Positions 18,214 through 27,853 of a DNA stretch of 64,000 bases are shown piece after piece; the first letter of the stretch is position 1; the number at the start of each line of letters is the position of its first letter. Source of the DNA: Nitrosomonas sp. (GTDB taxonomy: Bacteria > Pseudomonadota > Gammaproteobacteria > Burkholderiales > Nitrosomonadaceae). The translations under genes were made by a program, and so were the position numbers. The notes beneath the pieces are model-generated. The model made no database searches. It had not been told where the DNA came from and saw only the letters and a list, made by a program, of their open reading frames with translations. The DNA lies in the NCBI GenBank assembly GCA_016708955.1, contig JADJES010000002.1, positions 420,819 to 484,818 of the forward strand. Reading direction: 5' to 3'.

Positions 18214-19677
18214 TTAAACTTGTGAATTCCCGCCTTCGTTACCGGAGGGATTTGTAAATTGATCATTTAATGCTTGGATATAATCATTGGCTTCATTAAT
18301 AATCTCATCAATTGTTTGTTGTGTTACTTCATTCCAGCCAGCCGGACCCTTCAGGAACATTGGGCGGTAAGCGACAGTGCTTTTATTAAAAGCTTGCATA
18401 AACTGTTTGTATGTTTCATGATCGTTCCCCATTTCGTCGGCCAGTCTCTTCAGCAGGCTGTTGGCAACAGCGCGGCGAATAGAAAAATGGATGTAAATAA
18501 TACTGATCACCAGAAATACAGCTATGGCCAACGCGGTGGTTTCGCCTTGCCTGAGCTCATCCGGGAATGCTGTCAGAAGACCCCAGGATTCATTCATGGT
18601 TAAAGCCACACCCGCTAATACAGCCAGAATACTAAATACCATACCGTCAAATAGAATAACTCTGCTTTTCCATTTTTTAAGCATCTCAGAGAGCTTGTTG
18701 ACAATCTGGTTTTTGATACCCTTGGCAGTTTGTTCAAGCTTCCCGACGATACGATAAGAGCGCTCTATTTCGATTTGGTGCATGCGCGCATTGATGTCAG
18801 CCATATCTTCCGCACGTTTCTTTTCAAAACGTTCTCTAACATGCGGATTAGCAATCGGAACGGCAGCACTTGGATTATAAATTCGATAGAATCTCCCCGT
18901 GACTAGCCCCACTTCAGCCAGCGAACGCTGCCAAGCTGAGACTACTTCTTCAGGATTGTCTTCTTGTGCAGTTACATCAATTTGGTTAAGGATATAAAGA
19001 AATTTATTGGCGTCTGCACGATTAACACTCGCGGATACCAGATAAGCCAATGTATCCTGCATCGCTTTCGGTTCTGGATGACGCGCATCAAAAAATACCA
19101 GGACAAGATCAGATAAATTGATGATGTGCTGGGTTAAGCGTAATGTAGATGCACGTTGGTTGTCGGCGTCGAAACCTGGAGAGTCAATGAGAATTTTTCC
19201 GCGTATGTTTTCAGATGGGCAGGTTTTTAGCTGTAGGTAAGCATCAATACGTTCTTGCCCAGCTTCAGAAATTTCATCAATGCTACGGCTTATCTGAAAA
19301 AAAGGAAAACGCGGATCTGCGTCGAGCGCTATACCAGGAAGTGTTTTCGCCTCATTATGATGGCTGTAGCAAATTACTGTGAATTTGTCATCGACAGCTT
19401 GATTTCCTGTGCGTTGCAGCGGCATATTCAAGTAAGAATTGATATAGGTTGATTTGCCGGCCGAGAATGTGCCTAATACAGCAATCATAGGCCACCACGT
19501 CACACAGGTCGCATAGGATTCGTCTTTACCGATTAGCCCCATGCTATGTCCAACATAATCCATTTTTCTAAAACTTTTTACAGCATTAGCCAGAGTCGGA
19601 TTATCCGGATGTTCGTCAGCAAGGTGTTTCTGTAAGCCTTTCAGATATTTATTGATTTGTGTTGAACTATGTGACAT
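18214..19677 (-). CDS. Dynamin-like GTPase with two C-terminal membrane segments
   Basis: A 487-residue protein of the bacterial dynamin superfamily. The GTPase motifs are G1 GTFSAGKST (about residues 69-77), G3 DSPGFDAD and G4 NQID. A helical region follows (RMHQIEIERSYRIVGKLEQTAKG). Two hydrophobic helices (VFSILAVLAGVALTM and ALAIAVFLVISIIYIHF) anchor it to the inner membrane. Bacterial dynamins remodel or protect membranes, but the specific role of this one is unknown. It stands alone, convergent with mnmA. Confidence 0.85.
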   Translation of the reverse strand: MSHSSTQINKYLKGLQKHLADEHPDNPTLANAVKSFRKMDYVGHSMGLIGKDESYATCVTWWPMIAVLGTFSAGKSTYINSYLNMPLQRTGNQAVDDKFTVICYSHHNEAKTLPGIALDADPRFPFFQISRSIDEISEAGQERIDAYLQLKTCPSENIRGKILIDSPGFDADNQRASTLRLTQHIINLSDLVLVFFDARHPEPKAMQDTLAYLVSASVNRADANKFLYILNQIDVTAQEDNPEEVVSAWQRSLAEVGLVTGRFYRIYNPSAAVPIANPHVRERFEKKRAEDMADINARMHQIEIERSYRIVGKLEQTAKGIKNQIVNKLSEMLKKWKSRVILFDGMVFSILAVLAGVALTMNESWGLLTAFPDELRQGETTALAIAVFLVISIIYIHFSIRRAVANSLLKRLADEMGNDHETYKQFMQAFNKSTVAYRPMFLKGPAGWNEVTQQTIDEIINEANDYIQALNDQFTNPSGNEGGNSQV

Positions 19678-20142
19678 AGCAGTCCCTTTTCATTCTAATA
19701 GAAGTACACCCTGAATCAAATGCTGCATGGGTGGTATTTTTTTATTTATTTAATAATTGAATTTGCATAATATTATACGATTTTGTTCTTCAATTGATTA
19801 TTTGACACTTTGATTGGGAAAGTGTGCAAATTGGCCAAAATTTTCCCGAAGCAATTGGAAACAAATATCGCAATATCATTTGATATAACACTTTCATTAC
19901 TAGTTATTTATGTTAGAGATTATAGCAACTAGCCCGGCGATTCTACCAAGAACAATGCCGCCTTGCCAGTAAATGATATTTCTAATATTTATACCGGTCT
20001 CCGACAAAATAATATTATCATAGCCCGTTTAGCTTTAAATAAATTATAGGTGATTGAAGTTAATCATTTGAAGAAAAGAAGCGTTGATTATATGAAAAGG
20101 GTTGAAGTAGGCTTACTGTTCAGTCGGGGATGAGTTTAGAGC
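19678..20142. other. Intergenic region between two divergent genes
   Basis: AT-rich, 465 bp. It must hold the promoters of the dynamin-like gene (leftward) and the DUF502 gene (rightward). I see no gene, no strong palindrome and no tRNA. Confidence 0.4.
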
Positions 20143-20856
20143 ATGGCGACACAAGAAAATAACGAAGAGCAGCGCGCAACACGCTCTGCTCATGTAGCCC
20201 GCTACATACTTATTGGTTTTCTTACGGTAGCGCCACTATGGGTTACCTGGTTGGTGTTTGATTTTTTATTAAATTTATTGGCGCGTATTGGAGACCCTTT
20301 ATTAAAAGGAATGGCTCGTGCAGTTCGCCCCTTTTCTGATACTACGGCCAGTTGGCTACTGGATTCCAATTTTCAGCATGCAGTTGCAGCGCTGCTGACA
20401 GTAGTTAGTTTGTATGGGATAGGATTACTGGCATCTTTTGTTATTGGCAAGAAAGTCATTAGTATTTACGAATATATACTGGCCAGATTGCCCTTAGTAC
20501 AGACAATTTATGGTGCCACTAAACGTTTTTTGCACACAATAAGTAAACCGCCTGTTACCGGACAACGGGTTGTGCTGATCAGTTTTCCATCATCGGAAAT
20601 GAAAGCGGTCGGATTTATTACGAAAATCATGCATGACGAGGATAATGGAAGAAAGCTGGCTGTAGTCTATGTGCCGACTTCGCCTAATCCTACATCGGGT
20701 TATATTGAGATCCTGCCGATGGAAGATGTAATACTAACAGACTGGACGACCGAAGAAGCAATGACATTCGTTGTGACTGGCGGAACCAACGCACCTGAAA
20801 GTTTGCGTTTCACTAACAAGCCAAAGCAGCAAGAACAGGCAGCGGAGAAACAATAA
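20143..20856 (+). CDS. DUF502 family membrane protein
   Basis: A 237-residue inner-membrane protein. Two hydrophobic segments (YILIGFLTVAPLWVTWLVFDFLL and LLTVVSLYGIGLLASFVIG) are followed by the DUF502 hallmark RLPLVQTIYGATKRF and a cytosolic or periplasmic beta-rich domain with VYVPTSPNPTSGY. The family is common in proteobacteria; its function is unknown. It lies tail to tail with ygfZ. Confidence 0.88.
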   Translation: MATQENNEEQRATRSAHVARYILIGFLTVAPLWVTWLVFDFLLNLLARIGDPLLKGMARAVRPFSDTTASWLLDSNFQHAVAALLTVVSLYGIGLLASFVIGKKVISIYEYILARLPLVQTIYGATKRFLHTISKPPVTGQRVVLISFPSSEMKAVGFITKIMHDEDNGRKLAVVYVPTSPNPTSGYIEILPMEDVILTDWTTEEAMTFVVTGGTNAPESLRFTNKPKQQEQAAEKQ

Positions 20857-20890
20857 GAATAGAAATCACCGTCAGCGTTGTGGTGTCTTT

Positions 20891-21928
20891 TTATGCAGGC
20901 AACGAATAAGGCAGTGATTTGATTTGCAACACAGGTCCTTGTAGAGACTGCCAATGAATTTGGGATGAATCAACGCTGCTTTGCTGGATTACCGCCAAAA
21001 TATCAAAACCCCCGTTCGGCGACAACGCCGCGTTGACAATGTTGCCACTGGATTGATCATCCATATCTGTGCTGTAGAGTTCATCGCCGGCTTTTACCGC
21101 TTCCACTGCAGGTATGTGAGCGAGAAACATGCGGCGTTTGAGTTTTCCGAGATACTGAGTGCGTGCTACGATTTCTTGCCCAGGATAACAGCCTTTCTTG
21201 AAACTGATACCGCCAATCGCATCCAAATTGATCATTTGCGGTAAAAACTCTTCCTGGGTTTCGGGTAAAATTACTGGAATTCCGGATTGGATATCCAACC
21301 AATCCCAGCAATTGGCACCAACGGGTTTTGCACGTTGGCTAAAATGTTCCCAGAGTGTAGACGCATTTTCGATTGGTGCGATCAATTCTATGCGGTTCTG
21401 AGTCAGGAAAAGGATGGTGATATTTTCATGATGAATAACCCCTAGCGGTTGATTTGTAGAGAACAGTCCGGTGATCTCTTCAATCAGCGTTGCTGCGTTC
21501 TGCCCTGCAATGCCGATTCGAATCAGGGCATCGCTCGCATCATGCAATTGCACATTGGTACGCAGTACGTAGAGTGATAAACGTTTTTGTATCGGAATGC
21601 ACAAACTGGCAGGGAGTTGCATAAAATAATTAGCATCTTGCTGCCACAGTAAAAAACTTGCCAGAACTCGTCCTTTTGGGGTGCAGTAACTGCCGTACTG
21701 TGCTTTTTGCAGATTGATTTCGCGGATATCGCAACTGAGCTGGCTTTGTAAAAATGTTGGCGCATCGTCTCCGGAAAACCGAATCAAGCCATAATGGGAA
21801 AGATCGGCCATAACAGTGCCCGTTTGCGTATCTTTAAGTTCCGTTGTGCTATCACCAAAATGAATCACACAATTATTTTCAATAACAGCGTGTTGCTTGC
21901 GTAGATCGGCTTGCCAGACTGGATTCAT
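20891..21928 (-). CDS. ygfZ: YgfZ/GcvT-family folate-binding protein
   Basis: Folate-binding protein that helps repair or assemble a subset of iron-sulfur clusters. The diagnostic KGCYPGQEIVART sits around residue 240, with the key Cys inside it. The N-terminal half shows the GcvT-like LSHYGLIRFSGDDAPTFLQSQLS. At 345 residues it is typical. It is divergent from the YgfX-like gene. Confidence 0.92.
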   Translation of the reverse strand: MNPVWQADLRKQHAVIENNCVIHFGDSTTELKDTQTGTVMADLSHYGLIRFSGDDAPTFLQSQLSCDIREINLQKAQYGSYCTPKGRVLASFLLWQQDANYFMQLPASLCIPIQKRLSLYVLRTNVQLHDASDALIRIGIAGQNAATLIEEITGLFSTNQPLGVIHHENITILFLTQNRIELIAPIENASTLWEHFSQRAKPVGANCWDWLDIQSGIPVILPETQEEFLPQMINLDAIGGISFKKGCYPGQEIVARTQYLGKLKRRMFLAHIPAVEAVKAGDELYSTDMDDQSSGNIVNAALSPNGGFDILAVIQQSSVDSSQIHWQSLQGPVLQIKSLPYSLPA

Positions 21929-22093
21929 ACAAAAACTGTCAATAAATAGATAAACGTAATTATACGGTATCCCGTCAGGGTAAAATCAAGATCCAGCCTC
22001 AAGTAATGAATTTGGATGCCATTTTGTTTGAGTGACAGATGGTTCTAATTTTTTTCACTGAAACATTTAATGATCGATAAGTGATTTTTATCC

Positions 22094-22531
22094 ATGTCTG
22101 TTTTAATCATCCATCGCAAACCTTCCTATCGGCTTGCGGCCATCCTCAATCTGGCTCATCTTGCCACGGCAGGTTTATTATGGCTATTGGAGCTGCCTTT
22201 AGGGATCCAAGCGATTGCCGCTGCGGCACTGGTATTCAGTTTAATTTATTATTTGCGGAAGGATGCCTTGCTTACTGCGAACGATGCCGTGGAGTTTTTT
22301 GAGTTATCCAGCGAGATGCAATGCACATTAACCACACGTTCGGGTGAATCAATGGGTTGTAACATATTAGGTGATACCTTTGTTACACCCTATCTGACGG
22401 TACTGAATTTAAAGCCTTCAGGAAAATTTTTTACGCGTAGCGTAGTAATACTGCCTGACGGCATTGATGTAGAGGAGTTCAGGCAGCTTCGGGTATGGTT
22501 GCGTTGGAAGTGGAAAAATAGTATTGAATAA
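22094..22531 (+). CDS. YgfX-like small membrane protein
   Basis: A 145-residue protein with two adjacent membrane helices (LAAILNLAHLATAGLLWLL and IQAIAAAALVFSLIYYL) and a soluble C-terminal domain ending in LPDGIDVEEFRQLRVWLRW. This layout and the PDxxxxxxFRxLRVWLR ending are typical of YgfX/CptA. In E. coli ygfX is next to sdhE (ygfY) and near ygfZ. Here ygfZ is the neighbour, but sdhE is absent. Confidence 0.7.
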   Translation: MSVLIIHRKPSYRLAAILNLAHLATAGLLWLLELPLGIQAIAAAALVFSLIYYLRKDALLTANDAVEFFELSSEMQCTLTTRSGESMGCNILGDTFVTPYLTVLNLKPSGKFFTRSVVILPDGIDVEEFRQLRVWLRWKWKNSIE

Positions 22532-22656
22532 ATTACTGGGAAACAAATTTAACCAAATTAGTAGGAGCCGGACTAAAATTTATCAAAAGAATTTTCTGAC
22601 GTAAATGGTAAAAACAATTTGCACCTGATAGAAAATTTTTCTGCTATTCTAATTAA
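22532..22656. other. Spacer before a miniature element
   Basis: AT-rich, non-coding. No signal that I can support. Confidence 0.3.
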
Positions 22657-22799
22657 AGGACACCTCTAAAAATCCAAATTCCGGCACAACACTTTGTTGC
22701 TCACAAAAAATGTTTCCTTACATATCAATTATATGCTGCGTTACCATTTTTTGCTCGCGCCTCGTTTTGTTTGGAACTTTGAATTTTTAGAGGCGCCCT
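22657..22799. repeat. 143-bp palindromic MITE-like repeat (AGG-CACCTCTAAAAAT ends)
   Basis: The left end AGGACACCTCTAAAAATCC is repeated inverted at the right as GAATTTTTAGAGGCGCCCT. About 22 of 26 bases can pair across the whole ends. There is no coding content. It lies directly upstream of the small secreted protein and could supply or isolate its promoter. Confidence 0.6.
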
Positions 22800-22846
22800 A
22801 AAGAAAGAGAGTGCTTTTTATTTGTAAACCTAAAAAAGGAGAAAAT

Positions 22847-23125
22847 ATGTTCAAAAAAACAGTTAATTCGTTGATACTAGTTATTGCAATGGTTTTTGCA
22901 ACAAATCAGGCTTTTGCGGGTTGCAGTCTGGAGACCGAAAAAGATGGCAAAACTGCTTGTGCAGCTAACCAAGTTTGCTATCTGGTTGAAGGAACCTGTA
23001 TTGAGAAAAAGAGCCTTCCAGCCGGTAAAGCATGTAAGAAATCAGGAGTTTGTCAGAATACTTGTGTGAAAGAAGACGGCACAGAAACTAAAGAGGATGG
23101 TTCAGAAACAGGAAAGTGCAGCTAG
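22847..23125 (+). CDS. Small secreted cysteine-rich protein
   Basis: A 92-residue protein with a classic signal peptide (MFKKTVNSLILVIAMVF, cleavage expected after QAFA). The mature part is about 67 residues with eight cysteines in a regular order (GC, AC, VC, TC, AC, VC, TC, KC). It has a charged, repetitive tail (KEDGTETKEDGSETGKC). Eight cysteines suggest four disulfides or metal binding. I do not recognise the family. AAAAAAGGAGA at about 22832-22842 gives a good ribosome-binding site for this ATG. A hairpin terminator follows 27 bp after the stop, so it is a single-gene unit. Confidence 0.8.
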   Translation: MFKKTVNSLILVIAMVFATNQAFAGCSLETEKDGKTACAANQVCYLVEGTCIEKKSLPAGKACKKSGVCQNTCVKEDGTETKEDGSETGKCS

Positions 23126-23152
23126 TCTTTGAAGAAACACTGTCGTAATTAA

Positions 23153-23177
23153 CCTAAGCCGGTGTAACCGGCTTAGG
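23153..23177 (+). terminator. Hairpin terminator after the cysteine-rich gene
   Basis: A perfect 10-bp stem CCTAAGCCGG / CCGGCTTAGG with a 5-base loop; only a short T run follows. Confidence 0.7.
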
Positions 23178-23303
23178 TGGTTTAAGTGAAGTAGTGTTGT
23201 GTGCAACCATCTTCAAGCAATAATCAGCAAATTTAAACTAAATTCCTCATAAACATATCCGCCTTAAGTATAAGAAAAATAAACAAACTGTTGTTAATTC
23301 TTC

Positions 23304-23378
23304 TTAAGGAATCTTTCTGAATCAAAAATATAGATTTCTCGTTCCGCTCGAAATGAAAATTATTCAGAGGTTCCTTAA
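23304..23378. repeat. 75-bp MITE with TTAAGGAA... ends
   Basis: The left end TTAAGGAATCTTTCTGAAT and the right end ATTATTCAGAGGTTCCTTAA are imperfect inverted repeats. The same end type (TTAAGGAA-CTCTGA-TAA) bounds the element at 28910-29021, so the two belong to one family. Confidence 0.55.
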
Positions 23379-23489
23379 CAGAGTCTAGGAATTTGTTTTT
23401 CCATCATTGTTTTTCATTTCTCGCGTTGACATAGTCAATCCCGCATAACGATCGATGCTCCTTTGATAACTGCCATTAACATAAATACC

Positions 23490-23978
23490 TAAGTTCGTTC
23501 TTGCCAAGGACTGATGGCAGGTACTCCAGCGGCAACAAAAGGCGCAGTATCTCGCGTCGCTATGGTGAATCCTTAAACGACCGCAATTGCGGCAATCTGA
23601 CCGTTCGCGCCTCAGTAGCATGAGGAAGCGGCGTCGTGGTAACGCGGGGTCGTAAGTTTCCACACCCAGCAAGAGAGTAGGCCGTAACGCAAGTGAATCT
23701 ACACATAGCCTCGTAAACGAATTGGAGGAGCCGACCCTGTGATCAGAAGGGGAAGATCGTTGGATGGGTGCTGATAACGGAAGTTGCGCTCATTATCTCC
23801 CGGAGTAGCAGGGTCGACATGTTATCGAAGATATATTGCCCAGCGCCTTGGACAAGGGAAGGAACCCTGCTTTGTTCATGCAACCGAAGAGTTGAGGATC
23901 AGAGGATTGCCATGCTGCTAGCCGTTGGAGTCACTAGCCGTTGGGGTCAGGTACAGAATCACGAATTCTGATTACAAA
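23490..23978 (+). ncRNA. Possible structured RNA, perhaps a group II intron 5' remnant
   Basis: No coding frame is convincing in these ~490 bp. The sequence has the look of folded RNA. GCCGACCCTG (about 23730) pairs with CAGGGTCGAC (about 23808). The motifs GTAACGCAAGTGAATC and AACGAATTGGAGGAGCC resemble group II intron domain I segments. No domain V hairpin or reverse transcriptase is present, so it would be a broken piece. A 16-bp direct tandem repeat (CTAGCCGTTGGAGTCA, 23918-23933, then 23934-23949 with one change) lies near the end. This is a low-confidence call. Confidence 0.3.
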
Positions 23979-24018
23979 CCAAGTCAAAACGGGAGCCGAG
24001 GCTCCCGTTTTGACTTGG
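23979..24018. terminator. Bidirectional terminator with an 18-bp perfect stem
   Basis: CCAAGTCAAAACGGGAGC and its exact inverted copy are separated by CGAG. The A and T runs on either side make it usable in both directions; it ends the PEP-CTERM gene on the minus strand 24 bp after the stop. Confidence 0.85.
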
Positions 24019-24041
24019 TTATAAGTAATTGAAATACTTTG

Positions 24042-25432
24042 TTAGCGGGTTTTTCTGCGGCGAGCAGAGAAACCAATCAAACCTAAACCGGCCAAGAGCA
24101 TGGCATAGATTTCAGGTTCTGGGACGGCAATCATGATGGTACGATCATCGCCACTAGAAGGATGCTGCACATTGACGTAGGCTACGTTAGGGTTGAACTT
24201 GTCGAAATAAAGCCCCGTTGGTTCAGCACCATCGGTGGACATGGAAGCCCAACGGCCGACCGATTCGGCTACACCATCATTATTGGCATCCGTGGCAAAC
24301 CAAATGTCGGCTTGACCGCCAGGTTGATCCTCAATGATGTACATATTCCCCTCGGCATCAATAGCCAGATTATCCGGATTGTTCAACACATCACCCACGG
24401 CTAAGCCAGTGGCTTGGTCAATAGTCGATGTATTGACGAATAGACTGGCAGTGTTGCTGGCGAGATTAAAGGAATAAACTTCGTCCGTGGTTGTGGTCGC
24501 GGCGAACAGGATTTGGTCGCCATTATCCAATGTCTTGATTTCCAGATCTTCCGGACGCTGGTAGTTGGTTCCTAAGGCATTATCGGCAGACAAGCGGCCA
24601 TCAATGCTGCCATCACTATTGAGAACAGAAACGCCGGCTAACGCACCGCCGTTGACATCGGTGATCGGTGCCCAGGTGATCGCGCCCGTCGCATTGTCAT
24701 TACCGCCGCCGTTGACCTGCATCGCGAAAGTTTGACCAGTGGCAAAGTAATCATCGCCGTTGGTTGCATTCGGATTAGCCGAGACATACTTGTAGATGCT
24801 GCCGCCGTTAAATTCGTCGATGAAGTACATGCTATTGTCTTTGTCGAACGCCAGACCTTCGTGCGAGACGTGTGGAATGACAGAGCGTTGCACGAAATTT
24901 GAATCGCCTGTGCCGGTAGCGGTAACGGGATTGGTCAGTTCGAACAAGCGGCCTTTAGTGCTGCCAGCACCCCATGATTCCTCGGCTGTCAGGTAGCTGC
25001 CCCACGGGGTCCAAAGTGAAGCGTCGCCAGCAACGAAACCTTGCGTACCCGGTGCAACGAGGGTTACGGTGCGAGTATTATAATCGGGATTCAACAAATC
25101 AATGCGCTGAACACCTGCGTCACCTGTTTCAAACGGCATAAACAGGTAACGGCCTGCATCGGTTCCGGTTTCATTAGCAGCAATCATGTCCCAGTTGCCG
25201 CTATTGGCTTGACCTTGACTTAACTGGTTGGTGCGGTTGGCAATGGAGACTTGCGTCCAGGATGGATTAGCGAGTTGAAATGGACTGGATTCCGGTAAGG
25301 AACCAGCAGCAACGTTGCTAGGTAAGGCAGTAAAATTATCAAAACCGGTGCTCGCAGCGGTGGCTTGCATGGTTCCGGCCATAGTTATGAGCGCGCCTGA
25401 AACTAGAAAAGCGAATGTTTTTTCTTGAACAT
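24042..25432 (-). CDS. PEP-CTERM protein with PhoX-like (DUF839) domain; signal peptide frameshifted
   Basis: The mature protein resembles DUF839/PhoX-type beta-propeller proteins (QRPEDLEI, DNPDNLAIDAEGNMYIIED, GAEPTGLYFD). It ends in a PEP-CTERM sorting tag, VPEPEIYAMLLAGLGLIGF followed by SARRRKTR, for exosortase processing at the cell surface. Without a correction the frame starts at MAGTMQATAAS (25382). A good start with AGGAGA lies at 25432. From it, MFKK reads into an A6 run (25418-25423) and then off frame. One extra A restores a proper signal peptide (KTFAFLVSGALITMAG). Either the real sequence has A7, or the gene can switch off by slippage. Some metal ligands of true PhoX phosphatases cannot be confirmed. 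Confidence 0.75.
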
Positions 25433-25512
25433 ATGAATCTCCTGAACGTAATACATAGAAATTTCTTTTATACGATGGCTATGTACAGGCAGTCTGGCTA
25501 TCCGCATTCAAA

Positions 25513-27052
25513 AAAATTGCTCTAACGCACATTGCAGTAGACGCCACCCCTGATCATGAAAGAAACTTTGAGGTGGGAGGTGGCGGGGAGAGGTCGCACA
25601 GATTTTTTGGTGACTTGATCCCGCACTCTGACCCGCGAACTGACTCGAACCCGGATTGCTTCCATAGAGGCGCACGTTAAACAGGCCGAAGGCAGATAAT
25701 TGCCTTCAGGCATTTTCAGTTCCGGCATCCGCCGCCTTCCATTCACAGTATAAATTGAATGGAGGAATTATGGAATTGGTCGCGCTTTACAAACGTGTTA
25801 TTGGACTCGATGTGCATCAAGCACAGATTACGGCCTGCGCACTGATCGAAGAATGCGACGGTTTGATACGAATTGAGTAGCGTCAATTTGGTACATTCAA
25901 GAAAGACCGACGCGCGCTGGCGCAGTGGGTGGTTCAATTGCAGCCTGACAAGTTGTGATGGAAAGCACCGGCATCTACTGGAAAAGTCCTTACGCGGCAT
26001 TGGAGGCGGCAGGCATTCGTGCAAAAGTCGGAACGCCCGGCATGTCAAAAATGTTCCCGGACGCAAAACAGATATCAACGATGCACAATGGCTGGCAACG
26101 TTGTCGCGTGCCGATTGCTGCGTGCATCGTTTATTCCGCCCGCAAAAATGCGCGAATTGCGTTTGATTGCCCGGCAACGGCAAAGCTGACCGACAGCTTG
26201 CATCTGAAAAGAATCGTTTACACAAGATTCTCGCCGATGGCGGCATACGCCTGGGTGTCGTGGTCAGCGATGTTCATGGACAATCGCCCGCGCCATGATC
26301 AGGCGCTTATCGCAAACAAAATGCCCCAGGAGGTTTTGAAATTCGCATCACGACGGCTCAAAGCCAGCCGTGAAGAATTGTTAGATGCCTTGCAGGGAGA
26401 ATTAACCGAAAGCCACCGCTTCGTGCTCAATGAATTGATGCAGCATATCGAGGAAATCGAACAACGCATCGCTCGGTTTGACCAACGCTTGCTTGCCGGA
26501 CTGGAAAGCGCACAACTGGCTGGTGTTACTGCAAACCCTGCCCGGTGTCGATCTCATCGGCGCGGCCATGCTGCTGGTAGAAATCGGCAACAATATGGAT
26601 GCCTTTGGCAGCGCGGATCGCCTGTGTTCATGGGTTGGTATCTGTCCAGGCATAACGAATCAGCAGGTAAGCATAAATCCGGGCGGACACGCAAAGGCAA
26701 CGCTTATGTTCGTCGTCTTCTGTGAATTTGCTCACGCTGCCAGCCGAACCACTTCTGCTTTTAAAGCAAAGTTCAGCTCACTCATCGTGCGCCGTGGATA
26801 CAAGGCGCCATTGTGGCACTGGGACACAAAATATTACGCACCATCTTCTTCATGTTCAAGCGGCGCCAACATTACCGGACAGCGCCACTGACTATGAGAA
26901 ACTTTCGGTTCAGCGTAATGCTGCGTTGGATCAAACGCTGATTCAACACGGCTTTATCAAAACAACGCAAGCCTAATTTGCGCCAATTGTTATATGGTCT
27001 TAGCTGGCCAGGATTACTTGCGCCTGTTTAGTGGTTTCTTTCACGTTAATTA
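25513..27052 (+). mobile_element. IS110-family element, copy 1 (left-truncated or minimal)
   Basis: It matches the two tandem copies at 31.6-34.9 kb from CTAACGCACATTGCAG to the right end TTTCTTTCACGTTA, but lacks the ~80 bp that precede this sequence in the other two. Either the true IS starts here (1,540 bp), or copy 1 has lost its left end. The leader contains a hairpin (GAAGGCA...TGCCTTC) also present in the others. Relative to copies 2 and 3 it carries many one- or two-base deletions and few substitutions. Confidence 0.75.
25770..26976 (+). pseudogene. IS110 transposase/recombinase, copy 1, multiply frameshifted
   Basis: The frame opens with MELVALYKRVIGLDVHQ (RuvC-like DEDD Asp) after GGAGG. 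An amber codon (25878) follows IRIE, where copy 3 has CAG. This copy keeps the intact CGACGCGCGCTGG at about 25909-25920 that encodes RRALAQW; copies 2 and 3 have lost two bases there. Later parts (MESTGIYWKSPYAALEA, LLQTLPGVDLIGAAMLL-type C-terminal domain) are spread over three frames by small deletions. Confidence 0.8.
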
Positions 27053-27309
27053 CTCTTGCAGATCCTGGATTTTCCGGTCCTCGGTTAATTTCCGAGTATG
27101 GCTTTACAGTACGTGGATGACTATACAAGACGAATATGACGGGCCTATTGCGGGGTTATTACGTACCTATTTCAGAAATATGAATTGAATGACTATAAGG
27201 AGTGCTGGAAGAAATACTTTATACGTGTCGGATTTGAAAAATGAGATAATTTATTCTCCAAATTAACTCAAGCATAATGATTGAGTTGAGAGTAATAAAA
27301 GGAAAAGCA
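27053..27309. other. Intergenic region between IS110 copy 1 and a lipoprotein gene
   Basis: Non-coding. It contains the ribosome-binding site AAAAGGAAAAG just ahead of the ATG at 27310. Confidence 0.35.
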
Positions 27310-27759
27310 ATGAAACTGGTTTTTTTGGTACTGCTGGCAATAAATGTGCTCGGTTGTAAGGCTATCACGGTAGCTAATCAAAGCCCATTTATTGAGGCCA
27401 AGTTAATCGGAGTGTGGAAAGGGGAGCATACCGAACAAAGTGGTACGATAAAAAGCTGGATACAAACCAGAAATGCCGATGGTACTTATACGATTGAATT
27501 CAGTTTTACGGAACCGGATGAGACGACAAAGAGTTTCACGGAATCAGGCCGCTGGTGGGTACAGGATGCTTTATTTTATGAAATTGCTTTGCCGGGTATG
27601 GCGCAGCCTGATAAGTATAAATATTCTTTCAAAGAGAAAGAATGTATCCATTTTGTGCTCGTTGAAAGTAATGGTCTAACTGAAGGAATTGATGCGTATT
27701 CGTTTAGAGAATGTTTGATAGCGGATTCACCGCCTGCAAGTATTGGCAGTTCTATTTGA
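27310..27759 (+). CDS. Putative lipoprotein
   Basis: A 149-residue protein with a short hydrophobic leader and a lipobox, VLGC (Cys about residue 16), so it should be lipidated and sit in the envelope. The rest looks like one small beta-barrel: LIGVWKGEH...GTIKSWIQTRNADGTYTIEFSF...SGRWWVQDALFYEI. This resembles lipocalin-like domains seen after lipoboxes, but I cannot name a family. A longer in-frame start at 27277 lacks a ribosome-binding site and would bury the leader. Confidence 0.7.
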   Translation: MKLVFLVLLAINVLGCKAITVANQSPFIEAKLIGVWKGEHTEQSGTIKSWIQTRNADGTYTIEFSFTEPDETTKSFTESGRWWVQDALFYEIALPGMAQPDKYKYSFKEKECIHFVLVESNGLTEGIDAYSFRECLIADSPPASIGSSI

Positions 27760-27853
27760 GTTTTCCTGATTAGAAAGATTCTTCAGCCAAACCCGATTTT
27801 TTCTATTATAAGGCGCATACTGACCCAAACAATCCCATCAAAGAGAAATTGCC

